64,000 nt of DNA from Paracoccaceae bacterium (GCA_019454225.1 CP075370.1:3962001-4026000), one strand, 5' to 3'; counted from the first letter of the stretch, positions 16,000-25,014 are shown. Translations and numbers: made by a program. Notes: a model not told the origin generated them from the letters alone.

Positions 16000-17145
16000 A
16001 TGTTGCGCCGCCTTTTCCTTTCGCTGCTGATGTTCCTGCTGCTGATCGGCGGCCTTGCCTTCTGGAAGCGTGACGAGATCGCACGGCTGCGGTCGGTGCT
16101 GACGCTGTTCGACGAAGGGCGGATCGTGGCGAACTTCAGCGCGATGGACCGCGCGTTCCAGACGCGAAGCCTGACATCCGCCAGCCCCGCCCCCCGCCCC
16201 CTGCCCCCGGGCGAACCGCTGGCCCTGCCGCCCGAGACCGCGCAGTGGATCGCCGCGCGCAGCGTGACCGCGCTGGTGATCCTGAAGGACGGGCGGCTGG
16301 TGCACGACAGCTATCACCTGGGCACGCAGGCGGGCGACCTGCGCATATCGTGGTCGGTGGCGAAAAGCGCCCTGTCGGCGCTGTTCGGCATTGTCGAGGC
16401 CGAGGGCGCCTTCGACAGCCTGGACGACCCGGTGACGCAGTACGTTCCGGCGCTGGTGGGCACCGCCTATGACGGGGTGACGGTGCGGCATGTCCTGACG
16501 ATGACATCGGGCGTCGCCTTTGACGAGGACTATCTGAAATTCAGCAGCGACATCAACAGGATGGGTCGCGTCCTGGCGCTTGGCCGGTCGATGGACGGGT
16601 TTGCCGCCGCGTTGCAGGACCGTGCGGCGGCACCGGGCGCGCGCTGGCAGTATGTGTCGATCGACACGCATGTCCTGGGCATGGTGATCCGGGGCGCGAC
16701 CGGGCGCGACCTGGGCGATCTGATGGCCGAGCGGCTGCTGGGACCGCTGGCGCTGGAGGCGCCCTCGGCCTATGTGACCGACGGGCATGACGAGCCCTTC
16801 GCGCTTGGCGGGTTGCTGATGACCACGCGCGACTACGCGCGGCTGGGCCAGATCATGCTGGAGGGCGGCGCGGGCATCGTGCCCGAGGCATGGGTCATGG
16901 CATCGACCGCGCCGCAGGCCCCCACCCCGCCGGGCGAGATGGGCTATGGCTACCAGTGGTGGATTCCGCCCGGAGCGGAGCCGGGCGAGTTCCAGGCGCA
17001 GGGGATCTATGGCCAGTATGTCTATGTGAACCGTTCCGCCGGGGTGGTGATCGCGGTCAACGCGGCCGACCGGGGGTTCCGCGAACCGGGGGTCGAGGCG
17101 GCGAACATCGCCATGTTCCGGCGCATCGCGGGGCTGTTGCGCTAG
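16000..17145 (+). CDS. Membrane-anchored serine beta-lactamase-fold hydrolase (nylon-hydrolase/EstB-like)
   Basis: A 381-residue serine hydrolase of the penicillin-binding-protein-like/class C beta-lactamase fold. An N-terminal membrane segment (about 5-21) precedes the catalytic domain. S119-V-A-K122 is the nucleophile/base pair, the QYVSIDTHVLG segment supplies the Tyr motif and YGYQWWI lies near the C-terminus, as in 6-aminohexanoate-dimer hydrolases and family VIII esterases. It is probably exported with the active site in the periplasm. The start was chosen for the hydrophobic N-terminus with GGAG ten bases before it. Substrate is unknown. Confidence 0.82.
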   Translation: MLRRLFLSLLMFLLLIGGLAFWKRDEIARLRSVLTLFDEGRIVANFSAMDRAFQTRSLTSASPAPRPLPPGEPLALPPETAQWIAARSVTALVILKDGRLVHDSYHLGTQAGDLRISWSVAKSALSALFGIVEAEGAFDSLDDPVTQYVPALVGTAYDGVTVRHVLTMTSGVAFDEDYLKFSSDINRMGRVLALGRSMDGFAAALQDRAAAPGARWQYVSIDTHVLGMVIRGATGRDLGDLMAERLLGPLALEAPSAYVTDGHDEPFALGGLLMTTRDYARLGQIMLEGGAGIVPEAWVMASTAPQAPTPPGEMGYGYQWWIPPGAEPGEFQAQGIYGQYVYVNRSAGVVIAVNAADRGFREPGVEAANIAMFRRIAGLLR

Positions 17146-17211
17146 CGCGCGCGGAGGCGGTGATCGACATTGCCGGCGGCGCCGCTATCATCCCGGCAGA
17201 GGAGACGCAGG

Positions 17212-17589
17212 ATGCAGGAACCTTCGCTGAACGTGCTGGGCGGCCCGCTGGAGCCGTGCTCGACCGATCCGGTCACCGGGTTCTTCCGCAATGGCTGCTG
17301 CGACACGGGCCCTGCCGACCGCGGCAGCCATACGGTCTGCGCGGTGATGACGGCCGAGTTCCTGGCGCTGTCGAAGTATCTGGGCAACGACCTGTCAACC
17401 CCGCGCCCGGAATACGGATTCAAGGGCCTGAAGCCCGGCAACCGGTGGTGCCTGTGCGCGGCCCGGTTCCTGCAGGCGCATGACGAAGGCGCCGCGCCGC
17501 AGGTGAACCTGGCGGCCACCCACGCCCGCGCGCTGGACATCGTGCCGATCGAGGTGCTGCGGGCGAACGCGCTGGACCCCGCCGGCTGA
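17212..17589 (+). CDS. DUF2237 family protein
   Basis: A 125-residue protein of a small conserved family of unknown function. It contains NVLGGPLEPCSTDPVTGFFRNGCC near the N-terminus and GLKPGNRWCLCAARFLQA in the middle. Its conserved cysteines (PCS, GCC, WCLC) suggest metal binding or redox chemistry; this is inference. It follows the serine hydrolase by about 65 bases with GGAG before the ATG, and converges on the LuxR-type regulator. Confidence 0.8.
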   Translation: MQEPSLNVLGGPLEPCSTDPVTGFFRNGCCDTGPADRGSHTVCAVMTAEFLALSKYLGNDLSTPRPEYGFKGLKPGNRWCLCAARFLQAHDEGAAPQVNLAATHARALDIVPIEVLRANALDPAG

Positions 17590-17607
17590 CCCCGCGGCAG
17601 CGCGGCG

Positions 17608-18108
17608 CTATCCGGGCGGCCCGGCGTCGTCGCGCATCATGTCCTCGATGAACAGCGCCAGCAGCTGGCCCCTGCCGGTGACGCCCGCCTTGCGGTAGAT
17701 CGCGGCCGTCTGGGCCTTGACCGTGCCTTCGGCAACGCCGCGCAGCGCGGCAATCTCGGCCGTGCTCATTCCCTTGATGGCAAAGGTCGCCACATCGGCC
17801 TCGGCCGGGGTCAGGCCCCAGCCGTCGAACCGTTCCGCCAGAAGGTCACGAAAGGCGATGCCCGCCCGGCGCAGCCGCGCCTCGGCCGCTGCGCGCCCCC
17901 GCGCGGTCCGGTGCAGCGCGAGACCGCCCAGCACAAGCCCCAGCACAAGGCCCAGTGCCGCGCCGATCTCCAGCATCTCGCGGGTCCGCCAGCTCAGCGG
18001 GGTCGACCGCAGCGACAGGACCGAGGACAGCACGTCGCCCACAAAGAACACGGCGCACAGACCCTGCACGGCCAGGATGGCGATGATGACCGGACGGCCG
18101 GTCACCAT
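17608..18108 (-). CDS. Membrane-bound LuxR-type regulator
   Basis: A 166-residue transcription factor with two N-terminal membrane segments (about 8-28 and 48-66) and a C-terminal LuxR/GerE helix-turn-helix (about 98-160: LTPAEADVATFAIKGMSTAEIAAL, GTVKAQTAAIYRKAGV). There is no receiver or autoinducer domain, so the signal is probably sensed in or near the membrane. It lies 30 bases downstream of a small secreted-protein gene, and the three genes between 17.6 and 19.1 kb likely form one unit in which it regulates the two exported proteins (inference). Confidence 0.82.
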   Translation of the reverse strand: MVTGRPVIIAILAVQGLCAVFFVGDVLSSVLSLRSTPLSWRTREMLEIGAALGLVLGLVLGGLALHRTARGRAAAEARLRRAGIAFRDLLAERFDGWGLTPAEADVATFAIKGMSTAEIAALRGVAEGTVKAQTAAIYRKAGVTGRGQLLALFIEDMMRDDAGPPG

Positions 18109-18138
18109 GGGCGCACGCTCGGGCCAGCACCCCGCCGG

Positions 18139-18531
18139 TCAGTCATCGTCACCGCCGCGTCCGCGCCCCCGGCCGCGCCCCTGCCCGCCGTCGTCATCAC
18201 CGTCGCCGTCGTCATCCTCGTCGTCATCGTCGTCATCGTCGTCATCCGCCGACCCTGTCAGTCGCCCCGAGGTTTCCGACCGGCCGTCCGACCGGGGAAC
18301 CCAAAGATCGCGCAGGATCTCGCCGGTTCGCGGATTCAGGATGATCTCGCGCTCGGCGCTTGCGCCTTCCGCCACGATCCGCGTGCGGCCCAGCATCGTG
18401 CTGGTCACCGTGATCTCGTCATAGCCCAGCCGCCGCAGGTCACGCAGCACCCGGTCCAGCGGAGAGTCGGCCAGGGCAGGACCGGCGGCGGCCAGACCGG
18501 CCAGGGCTGCAAGAAAGGCACGGCGATTCAT
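18139..18531 (-). CDS. Secreted PepSY-like protein with poly-Asp and Gly/Arg tail
   Basis: A 130-residue exported protein. It has a Tat/Sec-like signal peptide (about 1-22, ending ALA), a small PepSY-type fold (about 24-75: LRDLRRLGYDEITVTSTMLGRTRIVAEG, ending ILRD), then a highly acidic run of about 20 Asp/Glu/Gly and the terminal GRGRGRGRGGDDD. The acidic tail suggests binding of divalent cations or of a basic partner. The next upstream gene encodes the same architecture with the same C-terminal residues. Confidence 0.75.
   Translation of the reverse strand: MNRRAFLAALAGLAAAGPALADSPLDRVLRDLRRLGYDEITVTSTMLGRTRIVAEGASAEREIILNPRTGEILRDLWVPRSDGRSETSGRLTGSADDDDDDDDDEDDDGDGDDDGGQGRGRGRGRGGDDD
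18220..18246. repeat. Three 9-base tandem copies encoding poly-Asp
   Basis: The unit GTCGTCATC is repeated three times perfectly, flanked by degenerate copies (about 18190-18219), and encodes Asp runs on the minus strand. Such a run is prone to slippage in 3-base steps, which would change tail length without a frameshift. Confidence 0.8.
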
Positions 18532-18628
18532 CCTGCGGTTCCGTTCCCACCGGGCCCGGTCATCCGGGCAGATGCCACTCTATCGGCGCGGAAAGGACGG
18601 CGGCAAGCGCCGCCGCCCCGTCTCGCGG

Positions 18629-19084
18629 TCAGTCGTCGTCGCCGCCACGGCCGCGCCCGCGGCCCCGGCCGCCGTTGTCGTCGCCCCGGTCATCGCCATC
18701 GCGGCTGTCATCGCCGCCGCGCCCGCGCCCGCGGCCATGGCCATCGCTGCCGTCATCATCGGATGCGCCGTCATCGCTGCGCGCCGAGCGCAGGAAATCG
18801 CGGTCGCGCGTGTCGATCTCGATCCCGGCGCGGGCGCCTGCGGCGACCGTCTCGACCTCGCGCTTCAGCACCGAGCCCGAGGCGTTGTCATAGACCACCT
18901 CGACCTTCTCGGTGCCGCGGATCGCCTCGACCTTGGTCTGCGTCGGCCCGGACTTCACCTCGATCCGGGTGAAGCCTTCGGCCGAATAGCTGTCGATCAG
19001 GTCCTGCGCCGACAGCGCAACCACGGCCGGGGCCGAAAGCAGCAGCGTGGCGAACGCGGCAGGGATCAGATGGCGTAGGGTCAT
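18629..19084 (-). CDS. Secreted PepSY-like protein, paralogue of the downstream gene
   Basis: A 151-residue exported protein. It has a signal peptide (about 1-25), a PepSY-like domain (LIDSYSAEGFTRIEVKSGPTQTKVEAIRG, KVEVVYDNASGSVLKREVE), then an Asp/Gly/His/Arg-rich tail ending GRGRGRGRGGDDD, as in the adjacent gene. The ATG follows GGAAGGAG. PepSY domains often modulate peptidases or periplasmic processes, but no peptidase gene is adjacent. Paired with the LuxR-type gene it looks like a small cell-envelope response unit (inference). Confidence 0.78.
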   Translation of the reverse strand: MTLRHLIPAAFATLLLSAPAVVALSAQDLIDSYSAEGFTRIEVKSGPTQTKVEAIRGTEKVEVVYDNASGSVLKREVETVAAGARAGIEIDTRDRDFLRSARSDDGASDDDGSDGHGRGRGRGGDDSRDGDDRGDDNGGRGRGRGRGGDDD

Positions 19085-19267
19085 GTCAGGTCTCCTTCCT
19101 TGGGGCGGCGGTGCGTCATGACCGCGCCGGGCATCGCCCGATGCGGCGACAGGACCGGGAAACCATGGCAACCGGGGCCTGCGGAATTGGCCACGGGATG
19201 ATGCGCCGAACCATTCCCCGCCGGGCCTAGTCGCCTAAACCGGGGGTTATGCGGGGGTTGCGGGCAT

Positions 19268-19296
19268 GAAAACGCCCCGCAGCGGGGCTGCGGGGC
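19268..19296 (-). terminator. Rho-independent terminator of trpB
   Basis: Read on the minus strand, a CGCCCCGCAG/CTGCGGGGCG stem with a short CCCG loop is followed by TTTT about 27 bases beyond the trpB stop. Confidence 0.85.
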
Positions 19297-19322
19297 GCGG
19301 GAAGGACGGTCGCGACGGTCCG

Positions 19323-20555
19323 TCACACCTTCATGTCAAATCCCAGATGCTTGGCCACGGTGAAGATGTCCTTGTCGCCCCGGCCGCACATGTTCATCAC
19401 GATGATGTGGTCGCGCGGCAGGGCCGGGGCGATCTTCATCACATGGGCCAGCGCGTGGCTGGGTTCCAGCGCGGGGATGATCCCCTCCAGCGCGCAGGAC
19501 AGCTGGAACGCCTCCAGCGCCTCGGCGTCGGTGATGCTCACATATTCCGCGCGGCCGGTGTCGTGCAGCCAGGCATGTTCCGGCCCGATGCCGGGATAGT
19601 CGAGGCCCGCGCTGATGCTGAAGCCTTCGAGGATCTGCCCGTCACCGTCCTGCAGCAGATAGGTGCGGTTGCCGTGCAGGACGCCCGGGCGCCCGCCGGT
19701 GAGGCTGGCGCAATGCTGCATCCGGTCATCCACGCCCTTGCCGCCCGCCTCGACCCCGATGATCCGCACCGAAGGGTCATCGAGGAACGGATGGAACAGC
19801 CCCATCGCGTTCGATCCGCCGCCGATCGCCGCGATCACGGTGTCGGGCAGCCGCCCTTCGCCTTCCAGTTCCGCCAGTTGCCAGCGCACTTCCTTGCCGA
19901 TGATCGACTGGAAATCGCGCACCATCGCCGGATAGGGGTGCGGCCCCGCCACCGTGCCGATGCAGTAGAAGGTGTCGCGCACGTTGGTCACCCAGTCGCG
20001 CAGCGCGTCGTTCATCGCATCCTTGAGCGTGCCCCGGCCCGAGGTCACCGGCACCACCTCGGCCCCCAGCAGCCGCATGCGGAACACGTTCGGCGCCTGC
20101 CGTTCGACATCATGCGCGCCCATGTAGACCACGCATTTCAGCCCGAACTTGGCGCAGACCGTGGCCGTGGCCACGCCGTGCTGGCCAGCACCCGTTTCCG
20201 CGATGATCCGCGTCTTGCCCATGCGGCGCGCCAGGATGATCTGGCCCAGCACGTTGTTGATCTTGTGGGCGCCGGTATGGTTCAGCTCGTCCCGCTTCAT
20301 GTAGATCTTCGCGCCGCCCAGATGGTCGGTCAGCCGCTCGGCGAAATACAGCGGGCTGGGGCGGCCCACATAGTGCTTCCACAGCCAGTCCATCTCGGCC
20401 CAGAACGCGGGGTCGGTCTTGGCGAACTCGTACCGCTCTTCAAGGTCGAGGATCAGCGGCATCAGCGTCTCGCTGACGAACCGTCCGCCGAAGATGCCGA
20501 ACCGGCCCGCTTCGTCGGGCCCCGTGCGAAAGCTGTTGATGCGGTCGTCGGGCAT
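19323..20555 (-). CDS. trpB: Tryptophan synthase beta chain
   Basis: The PLP enzyme that joins indole and L-serine to tryptophan. The 410 residues show [15 protein letters not shown] with the PLP lysine K98, the [13 protein letters not shown] loop, [17 protein letters not shown] and the phosphate-binding GGGSNAMG. The length is standard. The start MPDDRINSF was chosen over an upstream in-frame extension that runs through repetitive intergenic DNA. In relatives trpF lies directly upstream; here a divergent DUF4394 gene separates them, so trpB must have its own promoter. Confidence 0.97.
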   Translation of the reverse strand: MPDDRINSFRTGPDEAGRFGIFGGRFVSETLMPLILDLEERYEFAKTDPAFWAEMDWLWKHYVGRPSPLYFAERLTDHLGGAKIYMKRDELNHTGAHKINNVLGQIILARRMGKTRIIAETGAGQHGVATATVCAKFGLKCVVYMGAHDVERQAPNVFRMRLLGAEVVPVTSGRGTLKDAMNDALRDWVTNVRDTFYCIGTVAGPHPYPAMVRDFQSIIGKEVRWQLAELEGEGRLPDTVIAAIGGGSNAMGLFHPFLDDPSVRIIGVEAGGKGVDDRMQHCASLTGGRPGVLHGNRTYLLQDGDGQILEGFSISAGLDYPGIGPEHAWLHDTGRAEYVSITDAEALEAFQLSCALEGIIPALEPSHALAHVMKIAPALPRDHIIVMNMCGRGDKDIFTVAKHLGFDMKV

Positions 20556-20624
20556 GCTGTCCTCCCCTTTGGCGGTTGGGTGTAGCGCCCGGGGGGGCGG
20601 TCGTAAAGGCAGGCGGTTGAAAGG

Positions 20625-20663
20625 CCGCAGTCGGGTCGCAGTCGGGCCGCAGTCGGGCCGCAC
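20625..20663. repeat. 11-base tandem repeat upstream of trpB
   Basis: Three near-identical units CCGCAGTCGGG (one with T for the first C) are followed by a partial fourth, in the 253-base divergent gap between trpB and the DUF4394 gene. A GC-rich tandem array in a promoter region could bind a regulator or be slippage-prone; no other element was recognised in the gap. Confidence 0.75.
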
Positions 20664-20808
20664 CCGCAGACCGGCGGCCGTTCACGCGAATCCTGCCGCC
20701 GCTCGCGGTCTCGTGACCCGGCATGGTGAAACTCCGGCATCGCCGCGTCCGTTCCTGCCGATGCTGAACGGGCGCACCCCGCGCCCTCCGCCAACCATGG
20801 AGTGACAC

Positions 20809-21588
20809 ATGACACGGACCCTCGCAGCCCTGCTGGCCACCGCCGCCTTCGCCGCCCCCGCCGCCGCCGACACCGCGCTCGGCCTGGCCGGCGACCGCAC
20901 GCTGGTGATGATCGACACTGCCACCGCCGCCGTGACCGGCACCGTCGAGGTGCAGGGCGTGAACCGCCTGCTGGGCATCGACTGGCGCCCGGGCAACATG
21001 ACCGTGATCGGCGTGACCGACGAACAGGCAATCGTGGTGATCGACCCGGCCACGGGCGCAACCACCCCGCTGTCGCAGATGAACACGATGCTGCCGGTTG
21101 CCGATGGCATGCCGGTGATCGTCGACGTGAACCCGGCCGCCGACCGCCTGCGCTTCATGTCGGGCAGCGTGAACCACCGCGTGAACATGGACACCGGCGA
21201 GGTGACGGTGGACGGCGCGCTGAACTGGGAAGCGGGCGATGCGAACGCGGCGGCCATGCCCATGGTGGCGGCAACCGCCTACATCAACAGCCACGGCAAG
21301 CCCGAGAAGACCGCGATGTACAACATCGACACCGGCCTTTCCGCCCTGCTGCAGCAGACCGCGCCGAACGACGGCACGAACAAGACCATCGGCGCCCTTG
21401 GCGTGACGCTGGAGGGCCCGGTTGCCTTTGACGTGGGCACCACGGCCGACGGCACCAACACCGCCTGGCTGGCGGCGATGGGCGGGCTGCACACGCTGGA
21501 CCTGACCAGCGGCAAGGTCACCGGGTCCTGGGGCATCACCGGCACCGCCGAGGCGATCCGCGACCTGACGATCCTGCCCGCGATGTGA
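20809..21588 (+). CDS. Exported DUF4394 protein
   Basis: A 259-residue secreted protein with a signal peptide (about 1-20, ending PAAA) and a DUF4394 beta-propeller-like domain: LGLAGDRTLVMIDTATAAV, LLGIDWRPGN, NPAADRLRFMSGSVNHRVN and MGGLHTLDLTSGKV. Function is unknown; the repeated strand motifs suggest a ligand-binding propeller in the periplasm or outside. It is transcribed against its neighbours between trpF and trpB. Its reduced codon diversity (many AAC, GGC) is like highly expressed genes (impression only). Confidence 0.8.
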   Translation: MTRTLAALLATAAFAAPAAADTALGLAGDRTLVMIDTATAAVTGTVEVQGVNRLLGIDWRPGNMTVIGVTDEQAIVVIDPATGATTPLSQMNTMLPVADGMPVIVDVNPAADRLRFMSGSVNHRVNMDTGEVTVDGALNWEAGDANAAAMPMVAATAYINSHGKPEKTAMYNIDTGLSALLQQTAPNDGTNKTIGALGVTLEGPVAFDVGTTADGTNTAWLAAMGGLHTLDLTSGKVTGSWGITGTAEAIRDLTILPAM

Positions 21589-21596
21589 CTGCTGGC

Positions 21597-21622
21597 GGCA
21601 AGGCGGCATCCGCCGCCTTGCC
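21597..21622. terminator. Bidirectional hairpin between DUF4394 gene and trpF
   Basis: A perfect 11-base stem GGCAAGGCGGC/GCCGCCTTGCC with a four-base loop lies nine bases after the DUF4394 stop and before the convergent trpF end. No clear T-run follows. Confidence 0.6.
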
Positions 21623-21658
21623 CTGCGGGCTCCGGTCCGCGCCCGGGGCATCGCCCCC

Positions 21659-22330
21659 CTAGCGCAGGATCGGGACGCCGCCTGCGCCGATGCCCTGCGC
21701 CGCCTGCACGAAGGCCGCGATCCTGGCCGGGTCCTTGATGCCGGGCGCGCTTTCCACGCCCGAGGATACGTCGACCTGCCGCGCGCCGGTCAGGCGCACC
21801 GCCTGCGCCACGTTCTGCGCGGTCAGCCCCCCGGCCAGCATCCAGGGCCGCAGCCATTTCCGCCCGACCAGCAGCCGCCAGTCGAAGGCGACCCCGTTGC
21901 CCCCCGGCAACGCGGCCCCCCTGGGCGGCTTGGCGTCGATCATGATCTGGTCGGCGGCCAGCGAATGCTCCATCAGCTCCGCCAGATCACCCTCGTCCGC
22001 CACACCCAGCACCTTCATCACCGGCAGGCCATACCGCGCCCTGACCTCGGCCACCCGATCCGGCGTCTCGTGGCCGTGAAGCTGCAGCATGTCCAGCGGC
22101 ATCGCCGCGACGATCGCATCCAGCGCGGCGTTGTCGGCATCGACGGTCAGCCCCACCTTGCACAGCCCCGGCGGCGCAGACACGGCCAATGCGCGGGCCT
22201 CCTCCAGCGTCACGAAACGCGGCGATCTGGGAAAGAAGTTCAGCCCGACATAGGCTGCCCCGGCCCGCGCCACGGCAGCCACATCCTCCGGGCTGCGCAG
22301 CCCGCAGATCTTGACCCGCACATCCGTCAT
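21659..22330 (-). CDS. trpF: Phosphoribosylanthranilate isomerase
   Basis: Catalyses the Amadori rearrangement of phosphoribosylanthranilate to CdRP in tryptophan synthesis. The 223-residue TIM barrel has the catalytic Cys in [11 protein letters not shown] near the N-terminus, LQLHGHE in the middle, and [16 protein letters not shown] with the catalytic Asp near the C-terminus. It follows lapA by three bases, so it belongs to the ihfB-lapA-trpF transcription unit. Confidence 0.97.
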   Translation of the reverse strand: MTDVRVKICGLRSPEDVAAVARAGAAYVGLNFFPRSPRFVTLEEARALAVSAPPGLCKVGLTVDADNAALDAIVAAMPLDMLQLHGHETPDRVAEVRARYGLPVMKVLGVADEGDLAELMEHSLAADQIMIDAKPPRGAALPGGNGVAFDWRLLVGRKWLRPWMLAGGLTAQNVAQAVRLTGARQVDVSSGVESAPGIKDPARIAAFVQAAQGIGAGGVPILR

Positions 22331-22333
22331 GGA

Positions 22334-22693
22334 TCAGGACGCCTTCCGCTTCTCCAGCAGCGCCAGAACATCATCCTGCGGCTGGCCCTTGGCGTCGCGC
22401 ATCGCCGCAAGTTCACGTTCCAGCCGCGACACCTCGCGAATCTTGGAACTGGCGACGCTGCGATGCTTCATCTCGCGCAGCCATTCCCAAAGGAACCCGA
22501 TCAGCAGGCCGCCGCCAAGCCCGCCAAAGATCACAAGGAACAGCGGCAGCTCGACCGCCCATGTCACCCCGGCCACCGTGGCCAGGTCCGGCGGCAGCGC
22601 CCGCAGCACCACGGGGTCGCGGTTGGCCAGCGCCACGGTCACCAGAACCACGGCCAGCACCGCCAGAAAAAGGTATTTGATATAGCGGATCAT
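22334..22693 (-). CDS. lapA: LapA-domain membrane protein
   Basis: A 119-residue inner-membrane protein with two transmembrane segments (about 5-24 and 45-68) and a cytoplasmic coiled-coil tail (EVSRLERELAAMRD). It matches the LapA/YciS family, which in enterobacteria cooperates with LapB in controlling lipopolysaccharide synthesis. No lapB gene is adjacent. It lies between ihfB and trpF, an arrangement common in Rhodobacterales, with 51- and 3-base gaps. Confidence 0.85.
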   Translation of the reverse strand: MIRYIKYLFLAVLAVVLVTVALANRDPVVLRALPPDLATVAGVTWAVELPLFLVIFGGLGGGLLIGFLWEWLREMKHRSVASSKIREVSRLERELAAMRDAKGQPQDDVLALLEKRKAS

Positions 22694-22744
22694 CCACCCC
22701 GTCCCGGATCAGGCCCATGCCCGCCGGGGCGGGACAGGCCGGTT

Positions 22745-23026
22745 TCACTTGCCGTTCAGCCGGTCGCGCAGCAGCTTTCCGGTCTTGAAGAACGGCACCT
22801 TCTTGTCATCCACCTGCACCGCCTCGCCGGTGCGGGGGTTGCGCCCCACCCGCGCCTCGCGCGCCTTGACCGAGAACGCGCCGAAGCCGCGCAGTTCCAC
22901 CCTGTCGCCCCGCGCCAGGGCCTCGATGATCTCTTCGAAGACCGTGTTCACGATCCGCTCCACATGACGTTGTGTCAGGTGCGGATTCTCGTCAGCGATC
23001 TTCTGGATCAGTTCGGAACGGATCAT
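22745..23026 (-). CDS. ihfB: Integration host factor subunit beta
   Basis: A DNA-bending HU/IHF-family protein of 93 residues that pairs with IhfA. It begins [19 protein letters not shown] and contains the arm motif [12 protein letters not shown] and the conserved Pro that intercalates DNA. The length is standard. The start was chosen over an in-frame extension with no conservation. It lies downstream of rpsA, as in most proteobacteria. Confidence 0.97.
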   Translation of the reverse strand: MIRSELIQKIADENPHLTQRHVERIVNTVFEEIIEALARGDRVELRGFGAFSVKAREARVGRNPRTGEAVQVDDKKVPFFKTGKLLRDRLNGK

Positions 23027-23155
23027 TCGGCAACCCCCCGTTACGGATCGGCGTTCGCATACGCCGTCCTTGTTATTGCCATGGACTATAGGGGGAAATT
23101 CCAGAGGCACAAACAGGAAAACCGGCGGGGCCGTGGCCACCGGCAGGAAACGGCA

Positions 23156-23182
23156 AGGGGCCCCGCACGACGGCGGGGCCCC
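23156..23182 (-). terminator. Hairpin downstream of rpsA
   Basis: Read on the minus strand, GGGGGCCCCGC pairs with GCGGGGCCCC over a short loop, followed by TTGCCGTTTCC. It is a strong stem with an imperfect T-run about 25 bases after the rpsA stop, and may separate rpsA from ihfB. Confidence 0.6.
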
Positions 23183-23206
23183 CTTCGCCAGCCCTGGGGC
23201 CGGTTG

Positions 23207-24889
23207 TCAGCGGCGGTCGCCCTTCAGCGCCGCACCGAGGATGTCGCCCAGCGAGGCGCCCGAGTCGGACGACCCGTACTGCTCGACGGCCTCTTTCTCC
23301 TCGGCGATCTCGCGTGCCTTGATCGACAGGCCCAGACGGCGGGTCTTGGGGTCGATGTTGGTCACCCGCACATCCACCTTGTCGCCCTTCTGGAACCGCT
23401 CGGGCCGCTGGTCGGCGCGGTCGCGCGACAGGTCGCTGCGGCGGATGAACGACTTCTGGCCGTTGTATTCCACCTCGACCCCGCCTTCCTCGATCGCGGT
23501 CACGGTGACGGTGATGATCCCGCCCCGCTTCACGCCGTCGACGGCATCGGTGAAGGTGTCATCGCCCAGCGCCTTGATCGACAGGCTGATGCGTTCCTTC
23601 TCCACATCCACCTCGGTGACCGCGGCCTTGACCGTGTCGCCCTTGCGATAGTTCTGGATCGCATCCTCGCCACGCTGGTCCCACGACAGGTCGGACAGGT
23701 GAACCATCCCGTCGATGTCGCCATCCAGCCCGACGAACAGGCCGAACTCGGTGATGTTCTTGACCTCGCCCTCGATGGCGGTGCCAACGGGGTGGGTCTC
23801 GGCGAACACTTCCCACGGGTTGCGCATGGTCTGCTTCAGGCCAAGGCTCACGCGGCGCTTCTGGCTGTCGATCTCCAGCACCATGACCTCGACCTCTTGC
23901 GAGGTCGACACGATCTTGCCGGGATGGACGTTCTTCTTGGTCCAGGACATCTCGGACACGTGGACCAGACCTTCGACACCGGCCTCCAGCTCGACGAACG
24001 CGCCGTAGTCGGTGATGTTGGTCACGCGGCCCTTGTGCACCGATTCCAGCGGATACATCTTCTCGACCGAATCCCACGGATCGGCCTGAAGCTGCTTCAT
24101 CCCCAGGCTGATGCGGTGGGTTTCCTTGTTGATCTTGATGACCTGGACCTTGACGGTCTCGCCGATCGACAGGATCTCCGAGGGATGGTTGACGCGGCGC
24201 CAGGCCATGTCAGTGACGTGCAGCAGGCCGTCCACACCGCCCAGGTCCACGAAGGCCCCGTATTCGGTGATGTTCTTGACCACGCCGTCCACCGTCTGAC
24301 CCTCGTAGAGGTTCGAGATGACCTCGGCGCGCTGCTCGGCCCGCGACTCTTCCAGAATGGCGCGGCGCGAAACGACGATGTTGCCGCGGCGGCGGTCCAT
24401 CTTGAGGATCTGGAAGGGCTGCTTCATGCCCATCAGCGGGCCGGCATCGCGCACCGGGCGCACGTCGACCTGCGAACCCGGCAGGAACGCGACGGCGCCG
24501 CCCAGATCCACGGTAAAGCCGCCCTTGACGCGGCCAAAGATCGCGCCGTCGACGCGCGTCTCGTTGGCATAGGCTTTCTCAAGCCGGTCCCAGGCTTCCT
24601 CGCGCTTGGCCTTCTCGCGGCTGACCACCGCCTCGCCGCGGGCGTTTTCCACGCGGTCGAGATAGACTTCCACCTCGTCGCCCACCGAAATGTCGGGGGT
24701 TTCGCCGGGGCCTGCGAATTCCTTCAGGTCGACGCGGCCTTCCATCTTGTAGCCCACGTCGATGATGGCCTGTCCCGCCTCGATGGCGATGACGCGGCCC
24801 TTGACGACCGTCCCCTCCTGGGGTGTGTCGATTTCAAGGCTCTCCTTCAGCAGGGCCTCGAATTCTTCCATTGTTGCCTTGGCGCACAT
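23207..24889 (-). CDS. rpsA: 30S ribosomal protein S1
   Basis: The mRNA-binding ribosomal protein S1, needed for initiation on structured messages. The 560 residues hold six S1 (OB-fold) repeats; the repeated motifs TEYGAFVDLGGVDGLLHVTDM, TDYGAFVELEAGVEGLVHVSEM-like and TEFGLFVGLDGDIDGMVHLSDL mark repeats 3-5. The ATG at MCAKATMEEF was chosen because AAGGA lies ten bases upstream and the N-terminus matches relatives; MEEF six codons later is an alternative. Order cmk - gpx - rpsA; in many relatives cmk is directly upstream. Confidence 0.96.
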   Translation of the reverse strand: MCAKATMEEFEALLKESLEIDTPQEGTVVKGRVIAIEAGQAIIDVGYKMEGRVDLKEFAGPGETPDISVGDEVEVYLDRVENARGEAVVSREKAKREEAWDRLEKAYANETRVDGAIFGRVKGGFTVDLGGAVAFLPGSQVDVRPVRDAGPLMGMKQPFQILKMDRRRGNIVVSRRAILEESRAEQRAEVISNLYEGQTVDGVVKNITEYGAFVDLGGVDGLLHVTDMAWRRVNHPSEILSIGETVKVQVIKINKETHRISLGMKQLQADPWDSVEKMYPLESVHKGRVTNITDYGAFVELEAGVEGLVHVSEMSWTKKNVHPGKIVSTSQEVEVMVLEIDSQKRRVSLGLKQTMRNPWEVFAETHPVGTAIEGEVKNITEFGLFVGLDGDIDGMVHLSDLSWDQRGEDAIQNYRKGDTVKAAVTEVDVEKERISLSIKALGDDTFTDAVDGVKRGGIITVTVTAIEEGGVEVEYNGQKSFIRRSDLSRDRADQRPERFQKGDKVDVRVTNIDPKTRRLGLSIKAREIAEEKEAVEQYGSSDSGASLGDILGAALKGDRR

Positions 24890-24977
24890 ATGCAGTTGGT
24901 CCTTTTCACGGTGTGTCTGGCCAGGCGGTTGGCTCCGCCGGTCTGATGCTTCGCGTCGCCACCGCCCGGGGTTGCGA

Positions 24978-25014
24978 AAACGACAAAGGGCAGGCGTCGC
25001 CGCCAGCCCTGCCC
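24978..25014 (-). terminator. Probable terminator of the glutathione peroxidase gene
   Basis: Read on the minus strand, GGGCAGGGC pairs imperfectly with GCCTGCCC over an 11-base loop and is followed by TTTGTCGTTTT. It lies about 75 bases after the peroxidase stop, within the rpsA leader, so it could also act on rpsA expression. Confidence 0.55.

Noticed and set aside
18185-18246. Repeated GTCGTCATC units resembling a CRISPR or microsatellite array
   Set aside because: There are no spacers; the repeat simply encodes poly-Asp in a secreted protein. It was kept as a tandem repeat only.
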